From Alteromonas antoniana (lineage in GTDB: Bacteria; Pseudomonadota; Gammaproteobacteria; Enterobacterales; Alteromonadaceae): a stretch of 64,000 nucleotides of DNA. A model generated the notes under the pieces. That model had not been told where the DNA came from and did not search any database. It saw only the letters and a program-made list of their open reading frames with translations. Positions 56,093 to 64,000 of this stretch are shown piece after piece; position 1 is the first letter of the stretch; each line of letters begins with the position of its first letter. The DNA lies in assembly GCF_019249295.1 (NCBI RefSeq), contig NZ_JAESDH010000020.1, positions 1-64,000 of the forward strand, given 5' to 3'. Both the position numbers and the translations under genes were made by a program.

Positions 56093-56697
56093 TAGTGTGA
56101 ATCCTCCTGTTGTGTAGAGAGTTTTTTTGCCAGCGAGGCCAGGCGTTTTCCCTGTGCAATCGCCAGCGACTTCTCATGTTCAGACAATTTTTTCTGTGTG
56201 TTCGATGATACATGGGTGACGCCGTACGGCGTTCCACCGGTTTGCGTTTCATGCAGAGCCGGCTCTGAGTAAGGTAATCCGCAACAGATCATGCCGTGGT
56301 GCAATAATGGGATCATCATTGATAGTAGTGTGGTTTCTTGTCCGCCATGCATACTCGACGTTGATGTGAACACACACGCAGGCTTGTCGATAAGCGCGCC
56401 CTGTAGCCATTGCTGCGAGGTAGTGTCCAGAAAATGCTTAACCGGCGCGGCCATATTTCCAAAGCGGGTAGGGCTGCCTAAAGCCAGCGCACTGCATGTT
56501 TCAAGATCTTTTGTGGTGACGTGCGGAGGCCCTTTCTCAGGCGTGCTGTCATCCGGTTCACCGGTAGCATCATTAAGCGATGGAACGGTTCTTACCATGG
56601 CTGTTGCCCCGGCTAATTCCACGCCTTTGGCAATGGCATCAGCAAGCTGGCGCGTAGCGCCATGGCGGCTGTAATATAAAATCAGAACCGGTACCAC
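56092..56697 (-). CDS. NAD(P)H:quinone oxidoreductase, WrbA-like flavodoxin
   Basis: A 201-residue WrbA-type flavoprotein. FMN site LILYYSRHGATRQLADAI, ALGSPTRFGNMAAPVKHFLD and FTSTSSMHGGQETTLLSMMIPLLHHGM (abridged) are characteristic. WrbA reduces quinones by two electrons, guarding against oxidative cycling. Starts with GTG sharing a base with the arsC-like stop (TAGTG), and is followed by the DUF2069 gene in the same way. Confidence 0.92.
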   Translation of the reverse strand: MVPVLILYYSRHGATRQLADAIAKGVELAGATAMVRTVPSLNDATGEPDDSTPEKGPPHVTTKDLETCSALALGSPTRFGNMAAPVKHFLDTTSQQWLQGALIDKPACVFTSTSSMHGGQETTLLSMMIPLLHHGMICCGLPYSEPALHETQTGGTPYGVTHVSSNTQKKLSEHEKSLAIAQGKRLASLAKKLSTQQEDSH

Positions 56698-57050
56698 TAG
56701 AGGATATCCAGAACCGATTCCGGAGGCCTGCCGATGCGTGCTTTATCAGCATTGATAACAATAGGCCGCTCGATGAGTTTGGGAAAGGCCGCCATCGCTT
56801 CAAATAATGCATCCGCAGTGCTTTGAGATTTATCCAGGCCAGCTTCTTTGAACTCAGCTTCTTTCACGCGGACCATGTCAATTACGTTGTCGGTAGGTAA
56901 TTTTGAAAAAATAGCCCGAATAGATTCTTCATCCAGTGGCGTTTTTAAGTATTCAATTATGTTTGGCGTCACACCCTGCGCTTCGAGCAGCGCAAGTGTC
57001 TGCCGGCTCTTCGAGCAGCGGGGATTATGAATGAGTGTAATGCTGGACAT
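56697..57050 (-). CDS. Arsenate reductase (ArsC, glutaredoxin type)
   Basis: A 117-residue ArsC-family protein. The catalytic cysteine is in HNPRCSKSRQTL, followed by LKTPLDEESIRAI and the C-terminal RPIVINADKARIGRPPE with the conserved arginine. In E. coli the related YfgD lies between hda and bepA, as here, and is not part of an arsenic operon; the role in arsenate reduction is therefore uncertain. It heads the four-gene chain. Confidence 0.92.
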   Translation of the reverse strand: MSSITLIHNPRCSKSRQTLALLEAQGVTPNIIEYLKTPLDEESIRAIFSKLPTDNVIDMVRVKEAEFKEAGLDKSQSTADALFEAMAAFPKLIERPIVINADKARIGRPPESVLDIL

Positions 57051-57148
57051 TTTCTGTTCCGTTTGCTGATATACCCATCGGCGATGGGAAATACATAAAT
57101 AATGCCACGGACTATTGCGCGTTTGTTCATGATAATCAAGGGGTAGTA

Positions 57149-57664
57149 ATGAGATTAACGGCTTTTAATGTGAAGCAGCAAGGACAGGTAAAGGTGTTGC
57201 TTGTGGGGCTGTTACTGGCAGCGGCTTTGAGCGCAGGTGTGATGACGTGGCAGGCAATGCAGAAAGACTTTGAAACGCTCGACGGAAGCCAGTATCGCTG
57301 GTCAGAATTTTCAGGAGAATGGGTTGTCGTTAACTATTTTGCGGAGTGGTGTGCGCCGTGTTTACGTGAAATTCCAGAGTTGGTCGCGTTCAACGCTGAT
57401 AAACCTGCGGATACGACTCTTTTTGCAGTCAGTTACGACCCGTTAAGTAAAGATCGTATCAGAGAACTTAAAAACCAGTATCAGATCCATCTGCCGCTGG
57501 TCGTGCCGAATGAGAAAATGCTCATGCCGATGGAGCGGCCACCGTACCTGCCGGCCACGTTTATCATTGGACCTGATGGCAGTGTGAAGAAAACGCTGAT
57601 GGGAGAGGTCAGCGAGACATTATTGAAAGAGACCCTTACTGCGCTGAAATCACAGACGCTTTAA
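57149..57664 (+). CDS. TlpA-like thioredoxin-fold protein
   Basis: A 171-residue membrane-anchored thioredoxin-like protein. A single helix (VLLVGLLLAAALSAGVMTW) is followed by the periplasmic thioredoxin domain with WCAPC in VVNYFAEWCAPCLREIP, and LPATFIIGPDGSV containing the cis-proline. It would keep cysteines of exported proteins reduced, or serve cytochrome c assembly. Single gene; its end overlaps bepA's end by 15 bases. Confidence 0.9.
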   Translation: MRLTAFNVKQQGQVKVLLVGLLLAAALSAGVMTWQAMQKDFETLDGSQYRWSEFSGEWVVVNYFAEWCAPCLREIPELVAFNADKPADTTLFAVSYDPLSKDRIRELKNQYQIHLPLVVPNEKMLMPMERPPYLPATFIIGPDGSVKKTLMGEVSETLLKETLTALKSQTL

Positions 57665-59116
57665 CCGCTCTTCTTCTTCACGTAATTGCTTAATCCGCGC
57701 CCTGATACGCTGTTTAATAAGATGATCTTCACCAGCAAAATTATACGCGTACTGTAATTCATCCACCGCACGGGCATAGGCTCCGTAAAGGGCATACACT
57801 TCTGCCTTACTTTGATGCATGTCACCGAACTGTTTTGCTTTGCGGTAAGCTTCAGACAGTAACTGATACGCCAGTTCGTAATCCGGATTGACCAGCAGAT
57901 AGTCTTTTAAGATCTGAATGGCGGGGGCAAACCGATCAGCATATACCAGTGCGTTCGCGTAGTTTAGTGCCAGTACCGTATTTCGCGGTGTGTTTGATAT
58001 ATGCGGTTCCAGACGTGTTACTGCTTCATCAAACTTTTCCTGCGCAATGGAAATATCGGTTGCAGCATCAAGATAAAACAGGTTTGAAGGATCGTTTTTA
58101 AGCAGGCGGTCGATGATGATTTCCCGCGCCTCGTCCATATTTTCATTACGCATATGGGCCAGCCCTAACCCGTATAATGCGGCTTCTTCCACTAAATAAT
58201 CTTTTTTATCCACCATCGCCTGAAAATGCTCAAGACTGTATTCTTTATCGAATGAATAACGCGACACGATACGCGCCTTGGCCAGATGGAAGGCGAGCAC
58301 CGGTAACAGTCGGACAGAGGGGTAATCGCCGGCACGAGCCCGGGCATCGGCAATACGGGTCTCTGTTAACGGGTGAGACAACAGGCGGGCAGGTGGACGC
58401 GATACCATGCGGTATTCTTCTGCCATGGTAGAGAAAAAGCTGGCTGAGGCGTCAGGATCGAACCCCGCTCTTGCCAGCATTGAAATCCCGATGCGATCGG
58501 CTTCCTGCTCGTTGGAGCGCGTATAATCAATTTGCAGCTGAGCAGATGCGGCTTGTCCGGCCTGCATGGCTGCAATACCTGCCTGAGGATTCGCTATGGC
58601 CAGCAGAACGCCGCCTATCATAGACGCTATCGCCAGCGGTGTAGCCCGTTGTTGTGCCTGCATGCGCCGGGCAATATGGCGCTGAGTGACGTGGGAGATT
58701 TCGTGCGCCAGTACCGAAGCCAGTTCACTTTCGTTTTTGGCTCGCCGAATCAGTCCGGTATGCACGCCAATATGACCACCAAAAAATGCAAAGGCGTTGA
58801 TGGCGTCATTATTTACCCAGAAAAAGGTAAAAGGAAATTTTGCATTGTCAGCGTGTACCACGAGACGATTGCCCAGGTCCTGAAGATATTCATCCAGCAC
58901 CGGATCGCCAACAAGCGGCGCCTGTCCGCGCATCTGCCGCATAACGGCATCGCCGACGATCATTTCTTTGTCCAGAGAAATGGCATCAGACGCTACCACA
59001 CCGATCTCAGGCAGGGCGTTTTTGTTGGAATACGCTGAATCCTGGGCCACGGCCGCCAGACTACATGTGAGAACAAACAGGCAAGCGGTGAGTCCTTTAC
59101 GCGCGATTAATCTCAT
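57650..59116 (-). CDS. bepA: Periplasmic M48 metalloprotease/chaperone BepA
   Basis: A 488-residue periplasmic protein with signal peptide (cut after VAQ). The zinc site HEISH lies in ASVLAHEISHVTQRHIARRM, with the third ligand Glu in SNEQEADRIGISML and TETRIADARARA after it. The C-terminal half consists of tetratricopeptide repeats. In E. coli BepA helps assemble or degrade outer-membrane LptD. Conserved linkage with hda, arsC-like and perM supports the name. Confidence 0.95.
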   Translation of the reverse strand: MRLIARKGLTACLFVLTCSLAAVAQDSAYSNKNALPEIGVVASDAISLDKEMIVGDAVMRQMRGQAPLVGDPVLDEYLQDLGNRLVVHADNAKFPFTFFWVNNDAINAFAFFGGHIGVHTGLIRRAKNESELASVLAHEISHVTQRHIARRMQAQQRATPLAIASMIGGVLLAIANPQAGIAAMQAGQAASAQLQIDYTRSNEQEADRIGISMLARAGFDPDASASFFSTMAEEYRMVSRPPARLLSHPLTETRIADARARAGDYPSVRLLPVLAFHLAKARIVSRYSFDKEYSLEHFQAMVDKKDYLVEEAALYGLGLAHMRNENMDEAREIIIDRLLKNDPSNLFYLDAATDISIAQEKFDEAVTRLEPHISNTPRNTVLALNYANALVYADRFAPAIQILKDYLLVNPDYELAYQLLSEAYRKAKQFGDMHQSKAEVYALYGAYARAVDELQYAYNFAGEDHLIKQRIRARIKQLREEEERLKRL

Positions 59117-59343
59117 TACACCTTTCTTTTGAGTACTGCAAAGCCTTTGCTGTTAGAACGTATTGAACCGTAAACAGTTTCAAAAATTTATCGTAAATTT
59201 TCGCCATTGTGCCGCAGCACTTTGTGCAATACCAGCATATTGTCGGTACCAGAGCGTATTCAGAGCCTTTGTCAGTTGCTCAGACAGGGCGCTTTACTCT
59301 ATGATGCGACTCCTGAAATCGATTCTTTAGCGGGACGCTATCT

Positions 59344-60423
59344 ATGCTAAGTGTGTTTGGGCGATGGTACCGACGCAAGTTCTCTGATCCGGATTCAGCC
59401 ATGCTGCTGATCCTCTTATTACTGACCACAGCGATGTTGTTACTGTGGGGTGAGTTAATTATGCCAGTCCTGGTGGCGGCGGTGATAGCCTATTTACTAG
59501 ATTGGCCGGTTTGTCGTCTCGTAAATCTGGGACTTAGTCGTTCGATTGCGTGTACGTTGGTGCTTCTGTGTTTTATCGCCGTCACTATTATGCTGTTTGT
59601 CGGGCTGGTACCCATTATCACCAAACAAAGTATCAACCTGATCCAGGAAACGCCGGTTATCTGGCAACAGGCGCAGGACTGGATCCTGACATTACCAGAT
59701 AAATATCCGAACTATGTTCAGGTCTATCAGATCCATCAGATGATGGAAGGACTGAATGAAAAGCTGGTTGATGTCGGGGAAACTATTATCTCCGCGTCTT
59801 TTAGTAATATTGCCAACGTAGCAGCTTTGCTGGTTTATCTGATATTGGTGCCGTTAATGGTATTTTTTATGTTGAAGGACAAACTGTTTTTCCTCGCCAG
59901 CATTTCAAAGTTGTTACCTAAGGAGCGGCGACTGATTTCACAGGTCGGCCATGAAATGAATGCACAGGTAGCTAACTATATCCGTGGAAAGGTAATTGAA
60001 ATTCTTATCGTGGGTTCGGCGTCCTGCGTGACTTTTGTATTGATGGACCTGCGCTACGCTATGTTACTAGGTGTGCTGGTTGGACTTTCAGTATTGATTC
60101 CTTATATCGGGGCTGCAGTTGTGACCATCCCTGTTGCTATTGTTGCCATGTTTCAGTGGGGCATTTCTCCGGAATTCTGGTACCTGATGATCGCCTACGG
60201 GATAATCCAGGCCCTGGACGGCAATTTGCTGGTGCCGCTACTGTTTTCTGAAGCGGTAAGCCTGCATCCACTTTATATCATCATTGCGGTACTTTTCTTT
60301 GGTGGCCTGTGGGGCTTCTGGGGTGTGTTTTTTGCCATTCCGCTGGCGACGTTAGTAAAAGCGGTGATTACTGCCTGGTCAGGTGGGCCTGATCTCCCGT
60401 CAGACCCGCCACTCTCCGAATAA
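59344..60423 (+). CDS. perM: AI-2E family transporter PerM
   Basis: A 359-residue membrane protein with seven to eight helices. The AI-2E family pattern is seen in VLVAAVIAYLLDWPVCRLV, YIRGKVIEILIVGSASCV, LLGVLVGLSVLIPYIGAAVVTIP (abridged) and LLVPLLFSEAVSLHPLYIII. Transport substrate is not known; autoinducer export was shown for only one member. It is divergent from bepA, as in E. coli. Confidence 0.92.
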   Translation: MLSVFGRWYRRKFSDPDSAMLLILLLLTTAMLLLWGELIMPVLVAAVIAYLLDWPVCRLVNLGLSRSIACTLVLLCFIAVTIMLFVGLVPIITKQSINLIQETPVIWQQAQDWILTLPDKYPNYVQVYQIHQMMEGLNEKLVDVGETIISASFSNIANVAALLVYLILVPLMVFFMLKDKLFFLASISKLLPKERRLISQVGHEMNAQVANYIRGKVIEILIVGSASCVTFVLMDLRYAMLLGVLVGLSVLIPYIGAAVVTIPVAIVAMFQWGISPEFWYLMIAYGIIQALDGNLLVPLLFSEAVSLHPLYIIIAVLFFGGLWGFWGVFFAIPLATLVKAVITAWSGGPDLPSDPPLSE

Positions 60424-60433
60424 TTGCGGTTTA

Positions 60434-60463
60434 CCGGCAGCTTGCGGGCTGCCGGCTTTCTTT
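60434..60463 (+). terminator. Terminator after perM
   Basis: CCGGCAGC/GCTGCCGG stem (60434-60441 with 60448-60455), six-base loop, followed by CTTTCTTT. Confidence 0.8.
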
Positions 60464-60659
60464 CCGATACCTCTGTTCCTTTCTCGCCCTAATTCTCACT
60501 GTATTTAACAATTATTACTTTTGGTTAATCTTTCGTGTCTGCCTGTCAGTATAAAAACGTATTCAAATTTTCCTTAATAACAGGCCAACCCTGACGTCAA
60601 ATTAGCATAGATGTTTGTTGCTTGAGGCATTGACCAGGATCTACACCAAGGAGCAAACC

Positions 60660-61124
60660 GTGCTTTCATTTACCCTGAATGGCGAAAAGACCACTTTCGA
60701 TGGCGACCCGGACACCCCCTTACTGTGGGTAATTCGCGATGCCAATCACTTAACCGGCACCAAATATGGATGCGGTATTGCCCAGTGCGGTGCATGCACC
60801 GTCCACGTCAACGGCATGAGTAAACGCGCTTGTGTTACGCCGATATCTACTTGCGAAGGCAGTCAGATTACTACCATTGAGTCTGTCGACGGACGCGAAG
60901 CGAAAGCCGTACAAGCTGCCTGGAAATCACTTGATGTACCGCAATGTGGATATTGCCAGTCAGGACAAATCATGAGCGCTGTCGCCTTGTTAAAGCAAAA
61001 ACCATCGCCAAGCGACGAAGATATTGATAATGCAATGGACGGCAATATTTGTCGTTGTGCCACATATCAACGTATTCGCAAGGCGATACATGATGCGGCG
61101 AAAGAGATGGAGGCTTCTGCATGA
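60660..61124 (+). CDS. (2Fe-2S)-binding subunit of a molybdenum hydroxylase (IorA-like)
   Basis: A 154-residue electron-transfer subunit. GTG at 60660 is set by AAGGAG six bases before; longer starts add residues unrelated to the family. The first cluster has Cys38, Cys43, Cys46 and Cys58 (YGCGIAQCGACTVHV); the second, near the cofactor, has Cys96, Cys99, Cys131 and Cys133 (PQCGYCQSG, GNICRCATYQ). This is the two-subunit isoquinoline 1-oxidoreductase/aldehyde oxidase type without a separate FAD subunit. Overlaps the molybdenum subunit by four bases (ATGA). Confidence 0.93.
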   Translation: MLSFTLNGEKTTFDGDPDTPLLWVIRDANHLTGTKYGCGIAQCGACTVHVNGMSKRACVTPISTCEGSQITTIESVDGREAKAVQAAWKSLDVPQCGYCQSGQIMSAVALLKQKPSPSDEDIDNAMDGNICRCATYQRIRKAIHDAAKEMEASA

Positions 61125-63283
61125 ATGATGCACATGTTGCTGACGTATCCCGCCGACACTTTATGCAGGGAACCGGATTAATCATCGGGTTAACCATCCT
61201 ACCGAAGACGGCTGCTGCCTCTGTTACGCAAGGTAACCCACAAGGCGTAGAGGGCGTCAGTCAGTCCATGAATGCGTTTGTACGCGTCGCGCCGGACAAT
61301 CAGGTTACAGTACTTTCGAAACACCTTGAAATGGGGCAGGGACCTTACACCGGACTAACCCAGCTGGTCGCCGAGGAACTGGACGCTGACTGGGAAAAAA
61401 TGCACGTTGAAGCGTCGCCGGTTGATGATGAGGTGTATAAAAACTTTGCACTTGGTATGCAGTTAACCGGCGGCTCGACGTCCATCGCGAATTCGTACGA
61501 GCAGTTTCGAAAAGCCGGGGCGACAGCCAAAGCCATGTTGGTTATGGCGGCTGCCGCAAGATGGGGCGTGCCTCAGAACACGTTGACGGTCAGTAAAGGC
61601 GTTATCAGTCACAAGGCCTCCGGGAAGTCAGCTAATTTCGGAGAACTTGCTGAAGATGCCGCTGCGTTTTCTCCACCCCAGAACGTGTCACTGAAATCGC
61701 GCGATCAGTTTACGATTATAGGAACACATAAGCAGCGTCTGGATACGCCGGCTAAAACCAATGGTTCGGCCGTGTTTACGATGGATGTCATAGCCGATGA
61801 GATGCTGTACGCCGTGGTTGCACATCCCCCGAAATTTGGGGCCAGTGTTGACAGTGTCGTTGATAAAGACGCACTCAAAGTGGCTGGTGTGACTATGGTC
61901 AAAGCCATCCCTCAGGGGGTTGCGGTGTATGCAACAAGCACGTATGCAGCGCTTAAGGGCCGTGACAAGTTGTCTGTCACCTGGAGTGAGTCAAAGGCAG
62001 AAACCCGTTCCAGTAAACAAATTGAAAATGATTTCCGACAGGCGATGTCATCAGGGGGTTTTGAGGCATCGGCCACCGGGGACGTAGAAGCGGCACTGGC
62101 GAAGCAGAACGTAACCGTCGTCGAGCAGGAGTATGTCTTTCCCTTCCTTGCGCATGCGCCCATGGAGCCGCTGGATGCTGTGTTGTTAAAAAATAAAGAA
62201 GGTGGAATAGAATGCTATGCCGGGGCGCAGTTTCCCGGTAGTGATGCCGATGCTATCGCGAAGGTTTGTGGTGTTAACCGGGAGCAGGTAACAGTGCATG
62301 TGCAGCTTGCCGGGGGTAGCTTCGGCCGTCGTGCGCAATTCGGGTCGCCTTATATGACCGAAGCCGCTGAAGTATTCAAAGCGTCCGGTATGGACCGGCC
62401 GGTAAAACATATTATGACCCGGGAAGATGACATCAAGGGAGGGTTTTATCGGCCATTAACAATACACAAACTAAAGGCGGCGCTGGATAGCGAGGGTAAC
62501 ATTGTCGCGTGGGACCAACACGTTGCATGTCAGTCGTTGATGGGTAAACAGGATGAGCTTGATGAGACCAGCGTAGAAGGTGCCAGGGAAGTGCCTTATC
62601 AGTTTAAGCATCATCGCTGTATGTCGTATAACACAAGCTCAAAAGTGCCTGTACTCTGGTGGCGCTCAGTGGGTCACACCCATACCGGTTATACGGTAGA
62701 AACCTTTATTGATGAACTTCTGGAGAAAGGCGGTAAAGATCCAATTGAAGGCCGGCTGGCACTGATGCAGCCGGATTCCCGGGATGCAGGCGTGTTACGC
62801 ACTGTCGCGAAGATGGCCGATGAAGCGGGTCCTGTTGCCAGTAATGCAGCAAGGGGCGTTGCGGTTCATAAAAGCTTCAGCACCTATGTGGCTCAGATTG
62901 CCGAGGTCACGCGTAACCAAAATGGCGAACCTAAAGTTACGCGAGTATGGGTCGCAGTCGATTGTGGTGTAGCCGTCAATCCGAATCACATCAAGGCGCA
63001 GATGGAAGGTGGCGTTGGATTTGGTGTAGGTGCAATTTTGTATGATGAGGTGGTGCTAAGTGAAGGCGGCACTGTCGAGCAGTCTAATTTTCACGACTAC
63101 CGTTCCTTACGTATGAGTGAAATGCCGCATGTAGAAGTTACTGTTATTCAGTCCGATGCGTCACCAACCGGGGTCGGCGAACCTGGCGTTCCCCCCATCG
63201 GTCCCGCGGTGGCGAATGCATGGCGCAGGCTTACAGGCGAAAGTACCTATCGATTACCCATGGTTAAAGCAGCGCAAGCGTAG
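61121..63283 (+). CDS. Tat-exported molybdenum-binding subunit of an aldehyde/isoquinoline oxidoreductase (IorB-like)
   Basis: A 720-residue molybdenum hydroxylase subunit. A twin-arginine signal ([18 protein letters not shown]) at residues 10-27 indicates folded export to the periplasm. Cofactor contacts include [21 protein letters not shown] (abridged), LAGGSFGRR and [11 protein letters not shown]; the catalytic Glu687 is in [16 protein letters not shown]. Uses water to hydroxylate an aldehyde or N-heterocycle, passing electrons through the 2Fe-2S subunit to the cytochrome encoded next. The substrate is unknown. Maturation factors for this class are encoded at 25.6-35.2 kb. Confidence 0.93.
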   Translation: MNDAHVADVSRRHFMQGTGLIIGLTILPKTAAASVTQGNPQGVEGVSQSMNAFVRVAPDNQVTVLSKHLEMGQGPYTGLTQLVAEELDADWEKMHVEASPVDDEVYKNFALGMQLTGGSTSIANSYEQFRKAGATAKAMLVMAAAARWGVPQNTLTVSKGVISHKASGKSANFGELAEDAAAFSPPQNVSLKSRDQFTIIGTHKQRLDTPAKTNGSAVFTMDVIADEMLYAVVAHPPKFGASVDSVVDKDALKVAGVTMVKAIPQGVAVYATSTYAALKGRDKLSVTWSESKAETRSSKQIENDFRQAMSSGGFEASATGDVEAALAKQNVTVVEQEYVFPFLAHAPMEPLDAVLLKNKEGGIECYAGAQFPGSDADAIAKVCGVNREQVTVHVQLAGGSFGRRAQFGSPYMTEAAEVFKASGMDRPVKHIMTREDDIKGGFYRPLTIHKLKAALDSEGNIVAWDQHVACQSLMGKQDELDETSVEGAREVPYQFKHHRCMSYNTSSKVPVLWWRSVGHTHTGYTVETFIDELLEKGGKDPIEGRLALMQPDSRDAGVLRTVAKMADEAGPVASNAARGVAVHKSFSTYVAQIAEVTRNQNGEPKVTRVWVAVDCGVAVNPNHIKAQMEGGVGFGVGAILYDEVVLSEGGTVEQSNFHDYRSLRMSEMPHVEVTVIQSDASPTGVGEPGVPPIGPAVANAWRRLTGESTYRLPMVKAAQA

Positions 63284-63294
63284 GAGGCGCAATA

Positions 63295-63915
63295 ATGAAA
63301 ATGTCAGCGAAAAGAGTATTTTGTATTGCTGTGTGTCTTGTTGCGTCAGCAAGTTCGCCCGCCATCGCAGAATCATTAAAGTCAGTAGACGAGTTTGATA
63401 ATGTGAAAGACGAAAAAGCCCGTTCAGTAGCGATGTTTGAGGAAGTTGGGAAAGTATTACAGCATCCACGATGTTTAAATTGTCATCCGGTGGGTAACCA
63501 GCCATTGCAGGGCGAGGACATGGTTTTACACAATCCCCCGGTGCAGCGCGGGCCGGGTAATTTTGGTGTGGCCGGAATGGAGTGCAATACCTGTCACCAG
63601 GCGATGAACGTGAAAGTGACCGGGCAGTCTGAAGATGTCAAAAGCATACCTGGTCATCCGAAATGGCATCTTGCCCCACCAGAGATGGCCTGGGTCGGAA
63701 AGTCACTGGGAGAAATTTGTCTGCAGCTGAAAGACAAAGAGCGTAATGGCAATAAAACCATGCCGGAAATGATTCACCACATGGCTGAAGATACGCTGGT
63801 TGGCTGGGGCTGGGAGCCGGGTGACGGCAGAGAGCCTGCGCCGGGCACACAAGCAGCTTTCGGCAAGTTATTTAAAGCCTGGGTAGATACAGGCGCGCAC
63901 TGCCCGAAAGTCTGA
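63295..63915 (+). CDS. Di-haem cytochrome c of the molybdenum hydroxylase
   Basis: A 206-residue exported cytochrome. The signal peptide ([20 protein letters not shown]) is followed by two haem sites, Cys60-x-x-Cys63-His64 (HPRCLNCHP) and Cys97-x-x-Cys100-His101 (CNTCHQA). AGGAGG eight bases before the ATG gives strong translation. As third gene of the operon it would take electrons from the 2Fe-2S subunit and pass them to the respiratory chain. No clear family name; some Isoquinoline-oxidoreductase-type operons contain such a cytochrome. Confidence 0.9.
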   Translation: MKMSAKRVFCIAVCLVASASSPAIAESLKSVDEFDNVKDEKARSVAMFEEVGKVLQHPRCLNCHPVGNQPLQGEDMVLHNPPVQRGPGNFGVAGMECNTCHQAMNVKVTGQSEDVKSIPGHPKWHLAPPEMAWVGKSLGEICLQLKDKERNGNKTMPEMIHHMAEDTLVGWGWEPGDGREPAPGTQAAFGKLFKAWVDTGAHCPKV

Positions 63916-63923
63916 ACAGACAA

Positions 63924-63951
63924 AAAAGCCCGGTAACAAACCGGGCTTTTC
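63924..63951 (+). terminator. Terminator after the molybdenum hydroxylase operon
   Basis: Ten-base-pair stem AAAAGCCCGG/CCGGGCTTTT (63924-63933 with 63941-63950), seven-base loop and T-run. Confidence 0.85.
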
Positions 63952-63967
63952 ATTATAGGAATCGATT

Positions 63968-64000
63968 ATGCGTTCTGTGACAAATAATCCAGCACTACGA
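63968..64000 (+). CDS. 5' end of a gene running off the right edge (unknown product)
   Basis: An ATG at 63968 with AGGA seven bases upstream opens a frame of eleven codons (MRSVTNNPALR) that continues beyond the window. Too short to name. It begins 17 bases past the terminator, so it would need its own promoter or read-through. Confidence 0.45.
   Translation, partial: MRSVTNNPALR

Overview
The window is a chromosomal stretch of a marine gammaproteobacterium, most likely a member of the Alteromonadaceae (Alteromonas, Salinimonas or a close relative). This rests on gene content and protein style: a TonB-dependent receptor with the family's typical plug start, membrane-anchored FadE, CmoA/CmoB, rhombosortase, a PEP-CTERM protein, and a purM-purN / hda / arsC-like / bepA / perM neighbourhood also grouped in other gammaproteobacteria such as E. 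coli. Coding density is high. No rRNA, tRNA, prophage, insertion sequence or CRISPR array was seen.

Layout. 0-8.2 kb: a TonB receptor, then an AraC-type regulator divergent from a four-gene acyl-CoA dehydrogenase / oxidoreductase / SDR / SDR operon, with two related palindromes between them. 8.4-25.2 kb: housekeeping and envelope genes (YaiI, aromatic aminotransferase, NRDE protein, acyltransferase plus Cys/Met-metabolism PLP enzyme, a large CHRD/DUF4397 lipoprotein, azoreductase, secreted glutathione peroxidase, S9 peptidase lipoprotein, rhombosortase, enoyl-CoA hydratase, gamma-glutamyltransferase, cysteine synthase). 25.6-35.2 kb: a MoxR ATPase / VWA (CoxE-like) / RDD / XdhC / MocA-like run, a rhomboid protease, and an opposing moeA-norM-methyltransferase-marC operon. 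35.4-40.2 kb: a four-gene glucosylglycerate cluster (synthase, phosphatase, phosphorylase, glycerate kinase). 40.2-46 kb: cmoAB, a LuxR-type response regulator, adenosine deaminase, a PEP-CTERM protein, a CAP-domain protein and a zinc-ribbon membrane protein. 46-48.5 kb: fadE with a FadR-like box upstream. 49-60.4 kb: DUF3108 protein, purN, purM, DUF2066 protein, hda, an operon arsC-like / wrbA-like / DUF2069 / HELAH lipoprotein, a TlpA-like thioredoxin, bepA and perM. 60.6-63.9 kb: a Tat-exported molybdenum hydroxylase (2Fe-2S subunit, Mo subunit) with a di-haem cytochrome.

Two functional themes stand out. First, the molybdenum hydroxylase at 60.7-63.9 kb needs the kind of maturation factors encoded at 25.6-35.2 kb (MoxR/CoxE-like pair, XdhC, MocA-like cytidylyltransferase, MoeA), so the window may hold both enzyme and much of its assembly line. 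Second, the 35.5-40.2 kb cluster encodes all steps of a closed glucosylglycerate cycle, building the compatible solute from 3-phosphoglycerate and returning it to glucose-1-phosphate and phosphoglycerate. I saw no defence island or clearly unprecedented system. The most open-ended items are the repeat-built CHRD/DUF4397 lipoprotein, the HELAH lipoprotein operon, the twin palindromes at 3.73-3.78 kb and an unexplained long inverted repeat at 2.55-2.65 kb.
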